Shown here in pieces: positions 50,012-58,417 of a stretch of 64,000 bases of DNA. Location: the NCBI RefSeq assembly GCF_018406605.1, contig NZ_AP024545.1, positions 1,054,001 through 1,118,000 on the forward strand. The letters are read 5' to 3'. Positions within the stretch are counted from its first letter, which is position 1; every line of letters begins with the position of its first letter. Under the pieces are notes generated by a model. That model saw only the letters and a program-made list of their open reading frames with translations, did no database searches and had not been told where the DNA came from. Position numbers and translations under genes: made by a program. The stretch comes from Noviluteimonas caseinilytica (lineage in GTDB: Bacteria; Pseudomonadota; Gammaproteobacteria; Xanthomonadales; Xanthomonadaceae).

Positions 50012-50749
50012 GTGCGTTTTTCGCAGGACAATGTTGATGACCTGCTGAACGCATGGCCTAGCTTGCGTCGCGTACCCAGCATGCGCGCTGATGCGACCGT
50101 ACTGGAGGGGCGGCTTGAGTTCGTACTCGAGCCGCCCGGATTCCCACCTGTCGACGACTGCTACTCGGTTCGCATCGAAGTGCCTCTGGGTCCTACGGAA
50201 AGCGTTCCGGAAGTGTTCGAAACAGGGCGGCGAATTCCTCGGGACTCTGATCACCACGTTAATCCGAATGGCGCGCTGTGCCTTGGATCGCCGTGGCGAG
50301 TTCAGCAGCTTCTCGGTCGTCCGGTGTCCCTTGTCGCCTTGGTGGAGCGTTGCGTCGTCCCCTTCTTTTATGCGGCCACATGGCGTGCGCAGGGAAACAA
50401 TGAGTACCCGTTCGCCGAACTGCCCCACGGGCGGGCCGGGCTTCTGGATGACTACTCATCCATTCTGGGCGTCGAGCGCTCCGCAGCGGTTCTCCAGGCA
50501 CTGGAGGCCTTGGCGCGGCGTCGGCGTGAGGCGAACAAGCTTTCGTGCCCATGTGGCTGCAGGGTTCGTTTGGGACGGTGCCGATACCGATTTGTGCTCG
50601 ATAAACTGAGGCAGGGGATGCCGAGGTCTTCCTTTCGGCATCTTCGCGATCAATTCAGGCTTGAGTACCCGCCCGAAATGCCACCGCGGAGGGCGCGCCG
50701 TAAGCTGCGCTCTTGGCGCACGCAAGGCCGACGAGGCCGGAAAAATTGA
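50012..50749 (+). CDS. Stand-alone E2-like protein of CBASS
   Basis: 245 residues, GTG start 3 bp after the CD-NTase stop. The ubiquitin-conjugating-like active site is seen as HHVNPNGALCLGS: His81/82, Asn84 and the likely catalytic Cys90, matching the H.N..G..CL pattern of bacterial E2s. After residue 175 a cysteine-rich SEC-C-like motif (CPCGCRVRLGRC, Cys179/181/183/190) may bind zinc, then a very basic tail. No E1 or JAB protein is encoded, so this is the E2-only type of CBASS, where E2 is thought to prime the CD-NTase. Confidence 0.8.
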   Translation: MRFSQDNVDDLLNAWPSLRRVPSMRADATVLEGRLEFVLEPPGFPPVDDCYSVRIEVPLGPTESVPEVFETGRRIPRDSDHHVNPNGALCLGSPWRVQQLLGRPVSLVALVERCVVPFFYAATWRAQGNNEYPFAELPHGRAGLLDDYSSILGVERSAAVLQALEALARRRREANKLSCPCGCRVRLGRCRYRFVLDKLRQGMPRSSFRHLRDQFRLEYPPEMPPRRARRKLRSWRTQGRRGRKN

Positions 50750-50779
50750 GGCGTTTCTCCGTAGCGTGTGAAACGGATC

Positions 50780-50805
50780 CAATGGACTCAGGCAACGATC
50801 CATTG
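50780..50805. other. Weak hairpin after the CBASS operon
   Basis: CAATGGA and TCCATTG with a 12-bp loop, 31 bp after the E2 stop; no T tract. The rest of 50750-50893 shows no gene. Confidence 0.35.
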
Positions 50806-50893
50806 TTGTAGGTTGAAGGATACGAGTAAGGATGCGAGTAACGTCCAATTCTCCGAGTTCATTCAATCTCGGTGTTTCAATAGCTTAGGGCCA

Positions 50894-52375
50894 TCAATTT
50901 GGTTGCTGGTGGCCCACCAAATCCGCCGCGATGCGCTTCGCCATGTATCCGTAAAACGGATTCCACGTCAGCCGCGTCAAGCTCGCCTCCGACATCACCA
51001 GCGCATTGCGCTCGCCCCGCACCGCGATCGCCCCCAGCTGCAGCACGTTCCGCCCCGAAGGAATCCGCCCATAGAGCGGATCGTCCTCCGGAAACGGCAA
51101 CGCGACGTGCGACAACGAGTACACGTCCTTCGGATACGCGAGCCCGATTGGCTGCACCTGCACGGCGTTCGCACCGGCCGGTCGCGTGCGTTCCACCACG
51201 TTTGCATCGTCATCCGACGCCGCACCTACCAGCGTCAGCGTGTACGCATGCGCCGGCCCCTGCATCGCTGCCTGCGCCCATTCGTTGCCGGCCGTACGCA
51301 GCATCGGCCCGAGCACGCGGTTGTGGTTGACGTCGAACAACACGAGCTCGCTGCGGTTGTCCGGCAACCTGTCGAACAACTGCGTCATCACGCCTTGCGC
51401 GGTCACCGTGTCGTCCACCACCGACTGGAACGCCAGGATCGGCGGCACCTTGTCCATGCGTTGCTGCTTCGCCACCGCGTCCATCGCCACGCGCAGGTCG
51501 TCGGTCACCAGGTACGACTCGCGCGCCGCGCGCACGGGGAACGAGTTGTACTTGAACGGGTTGTACTCGGGCAGCTGGTCGAGCCACGCCGACCGCGCGT
51601 AGCGCCCGAACATCGACGGCCATCCCGCCACGCCCGCATAGCGCGCGAAGCCGCTGACTTCGATCATCGGCGAGAGCAGCACGATGCGGTCCGCGTCGCT
51701 CGCCTCGCCGCGCCCGATGCGGCGCATCACGTGCAGCAGCGCGAGCGCGCCGCCGTTCGAATAGCCGACGAGGTGCACGGGCACGCGACCACCCGCGCGA
51801 CGACGCGCTTCGGCCATCGCCATGTCCACCGCCGCGTTCCATTCGTCGCGGCCTTCGTGCGTGAGCCCCGCCGGCACGGTGCCATGGCCGGGCATGCGTG
51901 GCGCGAACGCGACGAAGCCCTGCCGTCGATACAACTCGGCGAGGCTGCGCATGCTGTACGGCGAATCGGACAATCCGTGCAGCAGCACCACCACACCGCG
52001 CACCGGGCCCGCGGGTTCGAGCACGAAGGAGCGGTTCCAGTCGCGGTCGTAGGCGAGCGGCGAGGCCTTGCTCGCATCGTTGTAGCGATTCAGCGGCGTG
52101 CGATCGGCAGGTTGCATCTCGCGCTGCAGGCGGCGATGCACCTGGTCGAACGTTGCGTTCTCGGCCGCGATGTACGCCTGCCAGGAATCTTGCGCGATGA
52201 CATCGGCGCTCGGTTCGTCCGGCGCGAAGGTATGCCACGGCCGCAGTGGCGGCCCCTGCGTCGAATGCCAGGCGCGCAGTCCCACCAGCACCAGCACGAC
52301 CAGCGCCACCACCACGACGCCCTTGCGCACCAACCTGCCGAGACCGAAGGCCACGCGTCGCCACATCGTCGCCAT
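50894..52375 (-). CDS. Membrane-anchored alpha/beta hydrolase (lysophospholipase-like)
   Basis: 493 residues from ATG 52375. N-terminal transmembrane anchor (LVRKGVVVVALVVLVLVGL). Hydrolase domain with VVVLLHGLSDSPYSM, the nucleophile elbow GYSNGG (Gly-x-Ser-x-Gly), an acid in FQSVVDDTV and the C-terminal His in VLFDVNHNRVLG. Probably a periplasmic esterase or lipase. Its last codons contain a sequence similar to the tRNA-Ile 3' end, so the island border may be here. Confidence 0.83.
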   Translation of the reverse strand: MATMWRRVAFGLGRLVRKGVVVVALVVLVLVGLRAWHSTQGPPLRPWHTFAPDEPSADVIAQDSWQAYIAAENATFDQVHRRLQREMQPADRTPLNRYNDASKASPLAYDRDWNRSFVLEPAGPVRGVVVLLHGLSDSPYSMRSLAELYRRQGFVAFAPRMPGHGTVPAGLTHEGRDEWNAAVDMAMAEARRRAGGRVPVHLVGYSNGGALALLHVMRRIGRGEASDADRIVLLSPMIEVSGFARYAGVAGWPSMFGRYARSAWLDQLPEYNPFKYNSFPVRAARESYLVTDDLRVAMDAVAKQQRMDKVPPILAFQSVVDDTVTAQGVMTQLFDRLPDNRSELVLFDVNHNRVLGPMLRTAGNEWAQAAMQGPAHAYTLTLVGAASDDDANVVERTRPAGANAVQVQPIGLAYPKDVYSLSHVALPFPEDDPLYGRIPSGRNVLQLGAIAVRGERNALVMSEASLTRLTWNPFYGYMAKRIAADLVGHQQPN

Positions 52376-52430
52376 GCGCCCGCTCCTGCCACGCCCGATG
52401 CGGCGCATGGTGGCACAAGGCCGTCTTTCG

Positions 52431-54533
52431 CTAGAAGGCGAGCGCGACGTTCACGCCAGCGAACCAGTTCCGCCCCGGTGCCGGCTCGAAGTAGCGCCCG
52501 TTCGTGTCGCCCACGATGACCGACCCGATGTAGCCCACGTCGGCGATGTTGTCGACGCGCACGTACTCGCGCCACGTCCACTTGCCCGCGGTCTGCGCGA
52601 AGCCGACGCGCAGGTTGCCGAGCGTGTACGCCGGCGCGGCATCGGTGTTGCGATCGTTGGCCTGCAAGCGCCCGACGTACTGCACTTCGGCCGCGGCGCT
52701 GAAGCCGGCCCAACCCCCCGGCGTCCACGTCACCACGCCGAAAGCCTGTTTCGGCGGCACGCCGGGCAGCCGCGTGCCGGCGGGCACGACGACGGGCGGT
52801 GATCCGGTGGAGAAGCTTTCGCTGAAGGTCGCATCAAGCCACGAATAGTTGGCGTGCAGGTTGAAGTGCGTGCCGAAGTCCGCGTCCCACGCGGCCTCGA
52901 ATCCTCGCCGTCGCGTCTTGCCTGCGTTGCGATACGTCGTGCGGCCGCCGGTCGCGGTGTCGACGACGATTTCCTGGTCGGTGTCCGCACCGAACACGGC
53001 TAGGTTGAGGCGCTGCGTCGCCGTCGGCAGCCACTTGATGCCGGCTTCCAACGACGTCGACGTCGCCGAATCGAGCCCGAGGTTCAAGCCCGCCCCCGTC
53101 GGCCGGTACGCGAGCTCGGCGAGCGTCGGCGTTTCGAAGCCCTGCCCGTAACTCGCGTATACGTTGAGCGTATCGCTCGCATGCCACACGAGGCCGGCGA
53201 TCGGGCTGGTGTCGCGGTACGTGCGCGATCCGCTGTCGTCGGGATTGGCGCCGACGATGTAGTGATCCTCCGAGTCGTAGTCCACGCGACTGGTGCGCAG
53301 TCCCAGCGTAAGCGACAGCGCGTGCAATGCATCCCACGTCAGCTCGGCGTAGGCGTCGGTGCTCTTCACGGTGTCGTCTTCGTTGCGCCGCAACTCGCCC
53401 TGCACGCCGAAATTGTTGACGAAGCCCAGGCGCGTCTCGCGCATGCGGTCGGCGTCGACGCCGAGCGTCAGTACCCACGGCCGGTCGGCCAGGGCACCGC
53501 GCAGGATCAAGCGCGCGCCCAGCCCGCCGAAATCACGATCGAGGTCCACCACGCCGCCCGACGATGTCGCCCCCACGCCCGTCAACGCGAGGAACTGCCG
53601 GATCTCGCGTCGTCCGTCGTAACCAGTGACGCGCAACATTCCATCGCCCGGCAGGTCCTGCTCCAGCGCGACGCCGCCCTGCACCATGTCCACGCTCTTA
53701 CGCGTGTCGAACAAGGTTGCGACCGATGTCGCCTGTCGCGGATCCGCATCGACCTGCGCTTGCGTGAGCCCGAGTGGATCCTGCGATTCCGGCTGGTGCT
53801 GCGAACTTCCGATGACCGTGATGCGCGTGCGCGCGGAGGGCGCGAATGTGAACTTCGCGTTGACCACGTCGCGCGTCGCCGCGGAATGCTCGCGGTACCC
53901 ATCGGTGTCGAAATGATTCGCCGCAACCACGTACCCAAGCTTGCCCGCGGTACCGTTGGCCTTGAGCTCAGCGTTGTAGGTCGCGTCGCTGCCCGCACTC
54001 AGCGCAAACCCGGCCACCGGCGACGCGCCGGGATCTTCGGTGAACACCGAAATGACGCCACCCGACGCATTGCCATACAGCGTGGAAAACGGACCGCGCA
54101 GCACTTCGATGCTTTTCGCCGACAGCAGGCTGAAACTCCCCGTCTGGCCCTGCCCGTCGGGCATCGTCGCGGGAATGAAGTCCTGGTACAGCCGCACGCC
54201 GCGCACGCCGAACGTCGCGCGCCCGCCGTAACCGCGCGAACTGACCTGGATGTCCTGCGCGTAGTTGTTGCGGTTGGCCGCGAACACGCCGGACACGCGC
54301 ACCAGCGGTTCGGAGAGATTGATGCCGGGTTGGCCGTCGCGGATCGTGGCGCCGTCGACGACGTCGATGGACGCGGGCACATCGAAGCTGCGTTCGGCGC
54401 GCTTCGTCGCGGTGACGACCACCGTATCGAGCATCGCGGGCGTGGGCGCCGTCGTCGCCTGCGCGAAGGCCGCCAGCGGGCAGGCGAACAGCAGGGCGCC
54501 GGCCGGGAGTCGCGCGCGGCCCGCACGTGTCAT
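52431..54533 (-). CDS. TonB-dependent outer-membrane receptor
   Basis: 700 residues. Signal peptide (ALLFACPLAAFAQA), TonB box region TVVVTATKR, plug domain with GQTGSFSLLSAKSIEVLRGPFSTLYGNASGG (family EVLRGP..LYG.), then a 22-strand beta-barrel ending in Phe. GGAGGTGA just upstream of the ATG is a strong ribosome-binding site. Looks like a siderophore/Fe-type receptor (similar to FecA/PupB group); ligand unknown. Confidence 0.9.
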   Translation of the reverse strand: MTRAGRARLPAGALLFACPLAAFAQATTAPTPAMLDTVVVTATKRAERSFDVPASIDVVDGATIRDGQPGINLSEPLVRVSGVFAANRNNYAQDIQVSSRGYGGRATFGVRGVRLYQDFIPATMPDGQGQTGSFSLLSAKSIEVLRGPFSTLYGNASGGVISVFTEDPGASPVAGFALSAGSDATYNAELKANGTAGKLGYVVAANHFDTDGYREHSAATRDVVNAKFTFAPSARTRITVIGSSQHQPESQDPLGLTQAQVDADPRQATSVATLFDTRKSVDMVQGGVALEQDLPGDGMLRVTGYDGRREIRQFLALTGVGATSSGGVVDLDRDFGGLGARLILRGALADRPWVLTLGVDADRMRETRLGFVNNFGVQGELRRNEDDTVKSTDAYAELTWDALHALSLTLGLRTSRVDYDSEDHYIVGANPDDSGSRTYRDTSPIAGLVWHASDTLNVYASYGQGFETPTLAELAYRPTGAGLNLGLDSATSTSLEAGIKWLPTATQRLNLAVFGADTDQEIVVDTATGGRTTYRNAGKTRRRGFEAAWDADFGTHFNLHANYSWLDATFSESFSTGSPPVVVPAGTRLPGVPPKQAFGVVTWTPGGWAGFSAAAEVQYVGRLQANDRNTDAAPAYTLGNLRVGFAQTAGKWTWREYVRVDNIADVGYIGSVIVGDTNGRYFEPAPGRNWFAGVNVALAF

Positions 54534-54592
54534 CGCATCACCTCCGATCCGTTGTCCGCCACACTACACGCACCGATCTCCAGGCTCCGTCC

Positions 54593-55153
54593 ATGCAAGA
54601 CGACACGCGCCCCACCCCCGCCACGATCCTGCTGCACAAGCCCGTTGGCTTCGATGCCATCGAAGGCCGACGCCAGGCGGCGGGGCTCGTGAAGCCCGCG
54701 GCGCGCTGGAGCGAAGACCCCACCGGCATCGAACTGCTGGACCAGCATTTCCATCGCCTCACGCCGCTGGTGCCGCTGGATACCGAAGACAGCGGCCTGA
54801 TGGTCTTCACGCAGGACGGGCGCATCTGGCGCCACCTCACCGAGGACATCGAGCGGATCGAGCAGGAATTCATCGTCGAAGTCGACGGCGAGATCGCGCC
54901 CTACGGGCTCATCAAGCTCAACCATGGCCTGCGTTTCGGCCGCCGCGAACTGCCGCCGTGCAAGGTGAGCTGGCAGAACGAAATCCGCCTGCGCTTCGCG
55001 ATCAAGAACCCGGAGTCCGGGCAGCTGCGCGACATGTGCAGGCAAGTGGGGCTGGAGGTCGTGGCAATCCGCCGCATCCGCATCGGCAAGGTGCCGCTGG
55101 CGAAGATGCCGGTCGGCGATTGGCGTTACCTGCCGGCGGGTGAAAAGTTCTAG
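54593..55153 (+). CDS. RluF/RsuA-family pseudouridine synthase
   Basis: 186 residues. rRNA pseudouridine synthase: HKPVGFDAIEG, catalytic Asp in PLDTEDSGLMVFTQDG, and the C-terminal RIRIGKVPLAKMPVGDWR. Best fit is the RluF type (23S U2604), which is single-domain here: no S4 domain precedes the catalytic part. Overlaps the next gene by 1 bp. Confidence 0.88.
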   Translation: MQDDTRPTPATILLHKPVGFDAIEGRRQAAGLVKPAARWSEDPTGIELLDQHFHRLTPLVPLDTEDSGLMVFTQDGRIWRHLTEDIERIEQEFIVEVDGEIAPYGLIKLNHGLRFGRRELPPCKVSWQNEIRLRFAIKNPESGQLRDMCRQVGLEVVAIRRIRIGKVPLAKMPVGDWRYLPAGEKF

Positions 55154-55476
55154 TGACCCGCAACGTCCTGTTCGTCTGCAGCCGCAACCGGCTGCGTAGC
55201 CCGACGGCGGAACACGTGTTCGCCGACTGGCCCGGCGTCGAAACCGCGTCCGCCGGCCTGGACCACGACGCGGACACGCCGCTGTCGCCCGAGTTGCTGC
55301 AGTGGGCCGACGTCGTGTTCGTCATGGAACGCATGCATCGCGCGAAGCTCTCGACCCGCTTCCGCGCGCACATCGGCGGCAAGCGCATCGTGTGCCTGGA
55401 CATCCCGGACGACTACGCCCACATGGATCCGGCGCTGGTGGCGCTGTTGCAAACGAAGGTACCGCGCCACCTCTGA
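55153..55476 (+). CDS. Low-molecular-weight tyrosine phosphatase-like protein
   Basis: 107 residues, GTG start in TAGTG overlap with the pseudouridine synthase gene. P-loop VCSRNRLRSPTAE has the phosphatase pattern Cys9-(X)5-Arg15-Ser, and the fold is that of LMW-PTPs but shorter at the C-terminus. A general-acid Asp is not clear. Could be a small phosphatase or arsenate-reductase-like protein. Convergent with the regulator gene. Confidence 0.75.
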   Translation: MTRNVLFVCSRNRLRSPTAEHVFADWPGVETASAGLDHDADTPLSPELLQWADVVFVMERMHRAKLSTRFRAHIGGKRIVCLDIPDDYAHMDPALVALLQTKVPRHL

Positions 55477-55486
55477 GCTGGTGCGA

Positions 55487-56132
55487 TTACTTCACCACCG
55501 ACAGCTTCACCGTCTCTTCGTGGTGGATGTTCATCAGCGACTCCAGCAACTGCTCGTCCGCGCTGGAGCACACACCCAGCAGCAGCGCTTCCTCGCAGCC
55601 TTCGGCGGCGATGTACGCATGGCCCATGTTGGAATCGATGTACACCGATTCGCCGGCCTCGAGCACGATCGGGTCGTAGAACTCGGTGTGCACTTCCGCG
55701 CGACCTTCGAGCACGTGGATGTATTCCTCGCCCGGGTGGCGCACGAGTTCGCCGAACTCCTCGATGCTCTTGGCGCGCACGCGCGTGAGCACGGGGATCA
55801 TGCGTTTGCGGCGCAGTTCCGGGCAGAGATAGAAGTAGTCGTAGTTCGGCGTGGTGACGCGCACGGCGTCGTCGATGCGGCCGATGCTGCGGCGCGCGGT
55901 GATCGCCTGTTCGTGCACGTCTTCGTCTTCGGCGAACAACTCCGACATGCGCAGGTTCAACCGCTGGCTGATCTGCAGCAGCTTGTCGTAGGTGAGGCTG
56001 AGGCGGTCGTGCTCGACCTTCGACAGCGTGGACAGCGGGATCCCGCAGCGCTGGCTCATCTCCTTGAGCGTCCAGTCGTTCCTGGCGCGCAGGGACTTGA
56101 GGAGGCTGCCGATGGTGGGGTGCTGTCGGGTC
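55487..56132 (-). CDS. XRE-cupin transcriptional regulator
   Basis: Start at 56132 (MTRQHPT) or 56141; the AGGAG upstream is too close to the latter. 214 residues: N-terminal HTH_3 (LKEMSQRCGIPLSTLSKVEHDR, residues 14-60), then a cupin_2 sensor domain (HPGEEYIHVLEGRAEV, GESVYIDSNMGHAY). Members such as PuuR/DdlR act on amino-acid or peptide catabolic genes. It is divergent from the serine hydrolase and likely binds the repeat shared by the two operon promoters. Confidence 0.9.
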
Positions 56133-56226
56133 ATGCCGGTCATTGCTCCTGGTAAGAGGGCCCCTTCCTGGGGCGCCACAAAAGTACAGCTTCGGGGAGA
56201 TTCTAGGTCTACATGACCAAAGTAGG

Positions 56227-56262
56227 TTGACAATTCTCCGATCAGGATGGTTATTCTCCTGA
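56227..56262 (+). promoter_or_regulatory. Promoter/operator of the serine hydrolase gene
   Basis: TTGACA (56227-56232), 18-bp spacer, TTATTC (56251-56256). Overlaps the inverted repeat TCAGGA-N9-TCCTGA (56242-56262). Matches the site at 60753 in 22 of the first 23 bp. Confidence 0.7.
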
Positions 56263-56324
56263 ACGGCTCATTGGGCGCAGGGGGCGCCCGGGGCCACCGA
56301 CATTTTCGAGGGGAGAGGAACCAG

Positions 56325-58364
56325 ATGCACCCGATCAAACGAGGTCCGCTGTCCGCCGCGCTGCTTGCGTTCGGGCTCGCGTGTACGACCGCCATGGCGC
56401 AGCAGTCGCCCGTGGTCCAGCCCGCCGCAACGCCGGTGGTGCCGCAGGCACCGGCCACGTCCGCCGCACCGCCGCCGGCCGACGCCATGCCCGCGCCGGC
56501 CGAGCGCCTGAATGCGACCGACCTGGAAGCCTGGCTCGATGGCTTCATGCCCTACGCGCTGGAGCAGACCGACGTCGCCGGCTCCGTGGTGGTCGTCGTC
56601 AAGGACGGCAAGGTGCTGCTGAAGAAGGGCTACGGCTTCTCGGACGTCGCCAAGCGCACGCCGGTGGACGCCGACAACACGCTCTTCCGCCCCGGTTCGA
56701 TCTCCAAGCTGTTCACCTGGACCTCGGTGATGCAGCTCGTCGAGCAGGGCAAGCTGGACCTGGACGCCGACGTCAACCAGTACATCGACTTCAAGATCCC
56801 GCCGTACGAAGGCAAGCCGGTCACGCTGCGCAACATCATGACCCACACCTCCGGCATGGAAGAGGTGATCCGCGGCCTGATCGCCAACAACGAAAGCGAG
56901 ATCCTGCCGCTCGACGCCACGCTCAAGCACTGGATCCCCGCGCGCATCTACGCGCCCGGCACCACGCCCGCGTATTCCAACTACGCCACCGCCATCGCCG
57001 GCTACATCGTGCAGCGCGTGTCGGGCGAACCGTTCGACAAGTACGTGGCCAACCACATCTTCGCGCCGCTGGGCATGCAGCATTCGTCCTTCAGCCAGCC
57101 GGTGCAGAAGAACTTCCACGACATGACGTCGAAGGGCTACGACACCGCCTCCGACGGCAAGGCCAAGCCCTACGAGTACATCAACCTCGCCCCCGCCGGC
57201 AGCCTGACGTCCAGCGGCGCGGACATGGGCAACTTCATGATCGCGCACCTGCAGAACGGCGCGTTCGGCGACCAGCGCATCCTCCGCGAAGACACCGCGC
57301 GCGAGATGCACGAAACCGGCCAGCAGTCGGTCGGCCCGCTCAACAAGATGATGCTCGGCTTCTACGAAACCACCGCCAACGGCCACCGCGCGATCGCGCA
57401 CGGCGGCGACACGCAGTGGTTCCACAGCGACCTGCAGCTGTTCCTCGACGACAACATCGGCATCTACGTCTCGACCAACAGCTCCGGCAAGGAAGGCCAC
57501 GCCCGCCTGATCCGCGACGGCCTGGTCACCGCCTTCGTCAACCGCTACCTGCCGCCGAAGACCCCGGCCCCGGAAGCCGCTGGCGTCGATGAAAAGACCG
57601 CCAAGCAGCACGCACAGATGATGGCCGGCTCGTACAACAGCAGCCGCCGCGCCGACTCCAACTTCATGAATCTCGTCTACATGCTTGGCCAGACGAAGGT
57701 CACCGCCAACGAAGACGGCACCATCAGCGTCCCGATGTTCGCCAGCTACAGCGGCGCCCCGAAGAAGTGGCGCGAGATCAGCCCGTTCCTGTGGCAGGAC
57801 ACCAACGGCGGCGATCGCCTCGCGGCCGACGTCGTCGACGGCAAGGTGACACGCTTCAGCGCCGAACCGTATGCCTCGATCATGGTGTTCCAGCGCGCTG
57901 CGTTCTGGCAGACGCCGCCGGTGTTCCTGACGATGCTCGTCGGCAGCCTCGTCGTGCTGCTGCTCACCGTGCTCGCCTGGCCGGTGTCGGCGATGGTGCG
58001 TCGCCACTATGGCGTGCGTTACGCGCTGGCGGGCCAGGATGCGCGCGCGCATCGCTGGATCCGCATCGCCTCGCTCGCGGTGCTCGCCTCGTTCGGCGCG
58101 ATGTTCGGCCTGGTCGTCGCCATGCTGTCGAACTTCGACCTGATGACGCCCGCGCAGGACGGCATGATCGTCGCGCTGCGCTCGCTCACCACGATCCTGT
58201 TGCCGATCGGCGCCGTCATCGCGGTGTGGAATGCCTGGAAGGTGCTGACCAGCACGCGCAGGAAGTGGGCGAAGCTGTGGGCCGTCGTGGTCGCAGCCGC
58301 CTTCCTCTCGCTGCTGTTCATCGGATTCGCTTGCCACGTCTTCGGCTTCTCCGCCGACTATTGA
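56325..58364 (+). CDS. Serine hydrolase, beta-lactamase/class C type, membrane-anchored
   Basis: 679 residues. Signal peptide (LLAFGLACTTAMA), Ala/Pro-rich linker, then a penicillin-binding-like hydrolase domain: SxxK nucleophile Ser125-Ile-Ser-Lys128 (GSISKLF), YSN (TPAYSNYATA) and HGGD. A C-terminal domain of about 150 residues follows and ends in four transmembrane helices. Probably a peptidase or D-aminopeptidase acting on D-amino-acid-containing peptides in the periplasm (inference). GAGAGGA before ATG 56325. First gene of the regulon. Confidence 0.87.
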   Translation: MHPIKRGPLSAALLAFGLACTTAMAQQSPVVQPAATPVVPQAPATSAAPPPADAMPAPAERLNATDLEAWLDGFMPYALEQTDVAGSVVVVVKDGKVLLKKGYGFSDVAKRTPVDADNTLFRPGSISKLFTWTSVMQLVEQGKLDLDADVNQYIDFKIPPYEGKPVTLRNIMTHTSGMEEVIRGLIANNESEILPLDATLKHWIPARIYAPGTTPAYSNYATAIAGYIVQRVSGEPFDKYVANHIFAPLGMQHSSFSQPVQKNFHDMTSKGYDTASDGKAKPYEYINLAPAGSLTSSGADMGNFMIAHLQNGAFGDQRILREDTAREMHETGQQSVGPLNKMMLGFYETTANGHRAIAHGGDTQWFHSDLQLFLDDNIGIYVSTNSSGKEGHARLIRDGLVTAFVNRYLPPKTPAPEAAGVDEKTAKQHAQMMAGSYNSSRRADSNFMNLVYMLGQTKVTANEDGTISVPMFASYSGAPKKWREISPFLWQDTNGGDRLAADVVDGKVTRFSAEPYASIMVFQRAAFWQTPPVFLTMLVGSLVVLLLTVLAWPVSAMVRRHYGVRYALAGQDARAHRWIRIASLAVLASFGAMFGLVVAMLSNFDLMTPAQDGMIVALRSLTTILLPIGAVIAVWNAWKVLTSTRRKWAKLWAVVVAAAFLSLLFIGFACHVFGFSADY

Positions 58365-58373
58365 CGTACCCCC

Positions 58374-58404
58374 GCGCGGCGGTTCACGCCGCCGCGCATT
58401 TTTT
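58374..58404 (+). terminator. Terminator between serine hydrolase and epimerase
   Basis: GCGCGGCGG, 6-nt loop, CCGCCGCGC, then ATTTTTT. Perfect 9-bp stem and T tract; the following gene starts 14 bp later. Confidence 0.88.
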
Positions 58405-58417
58405 CCGGGACTCCATC

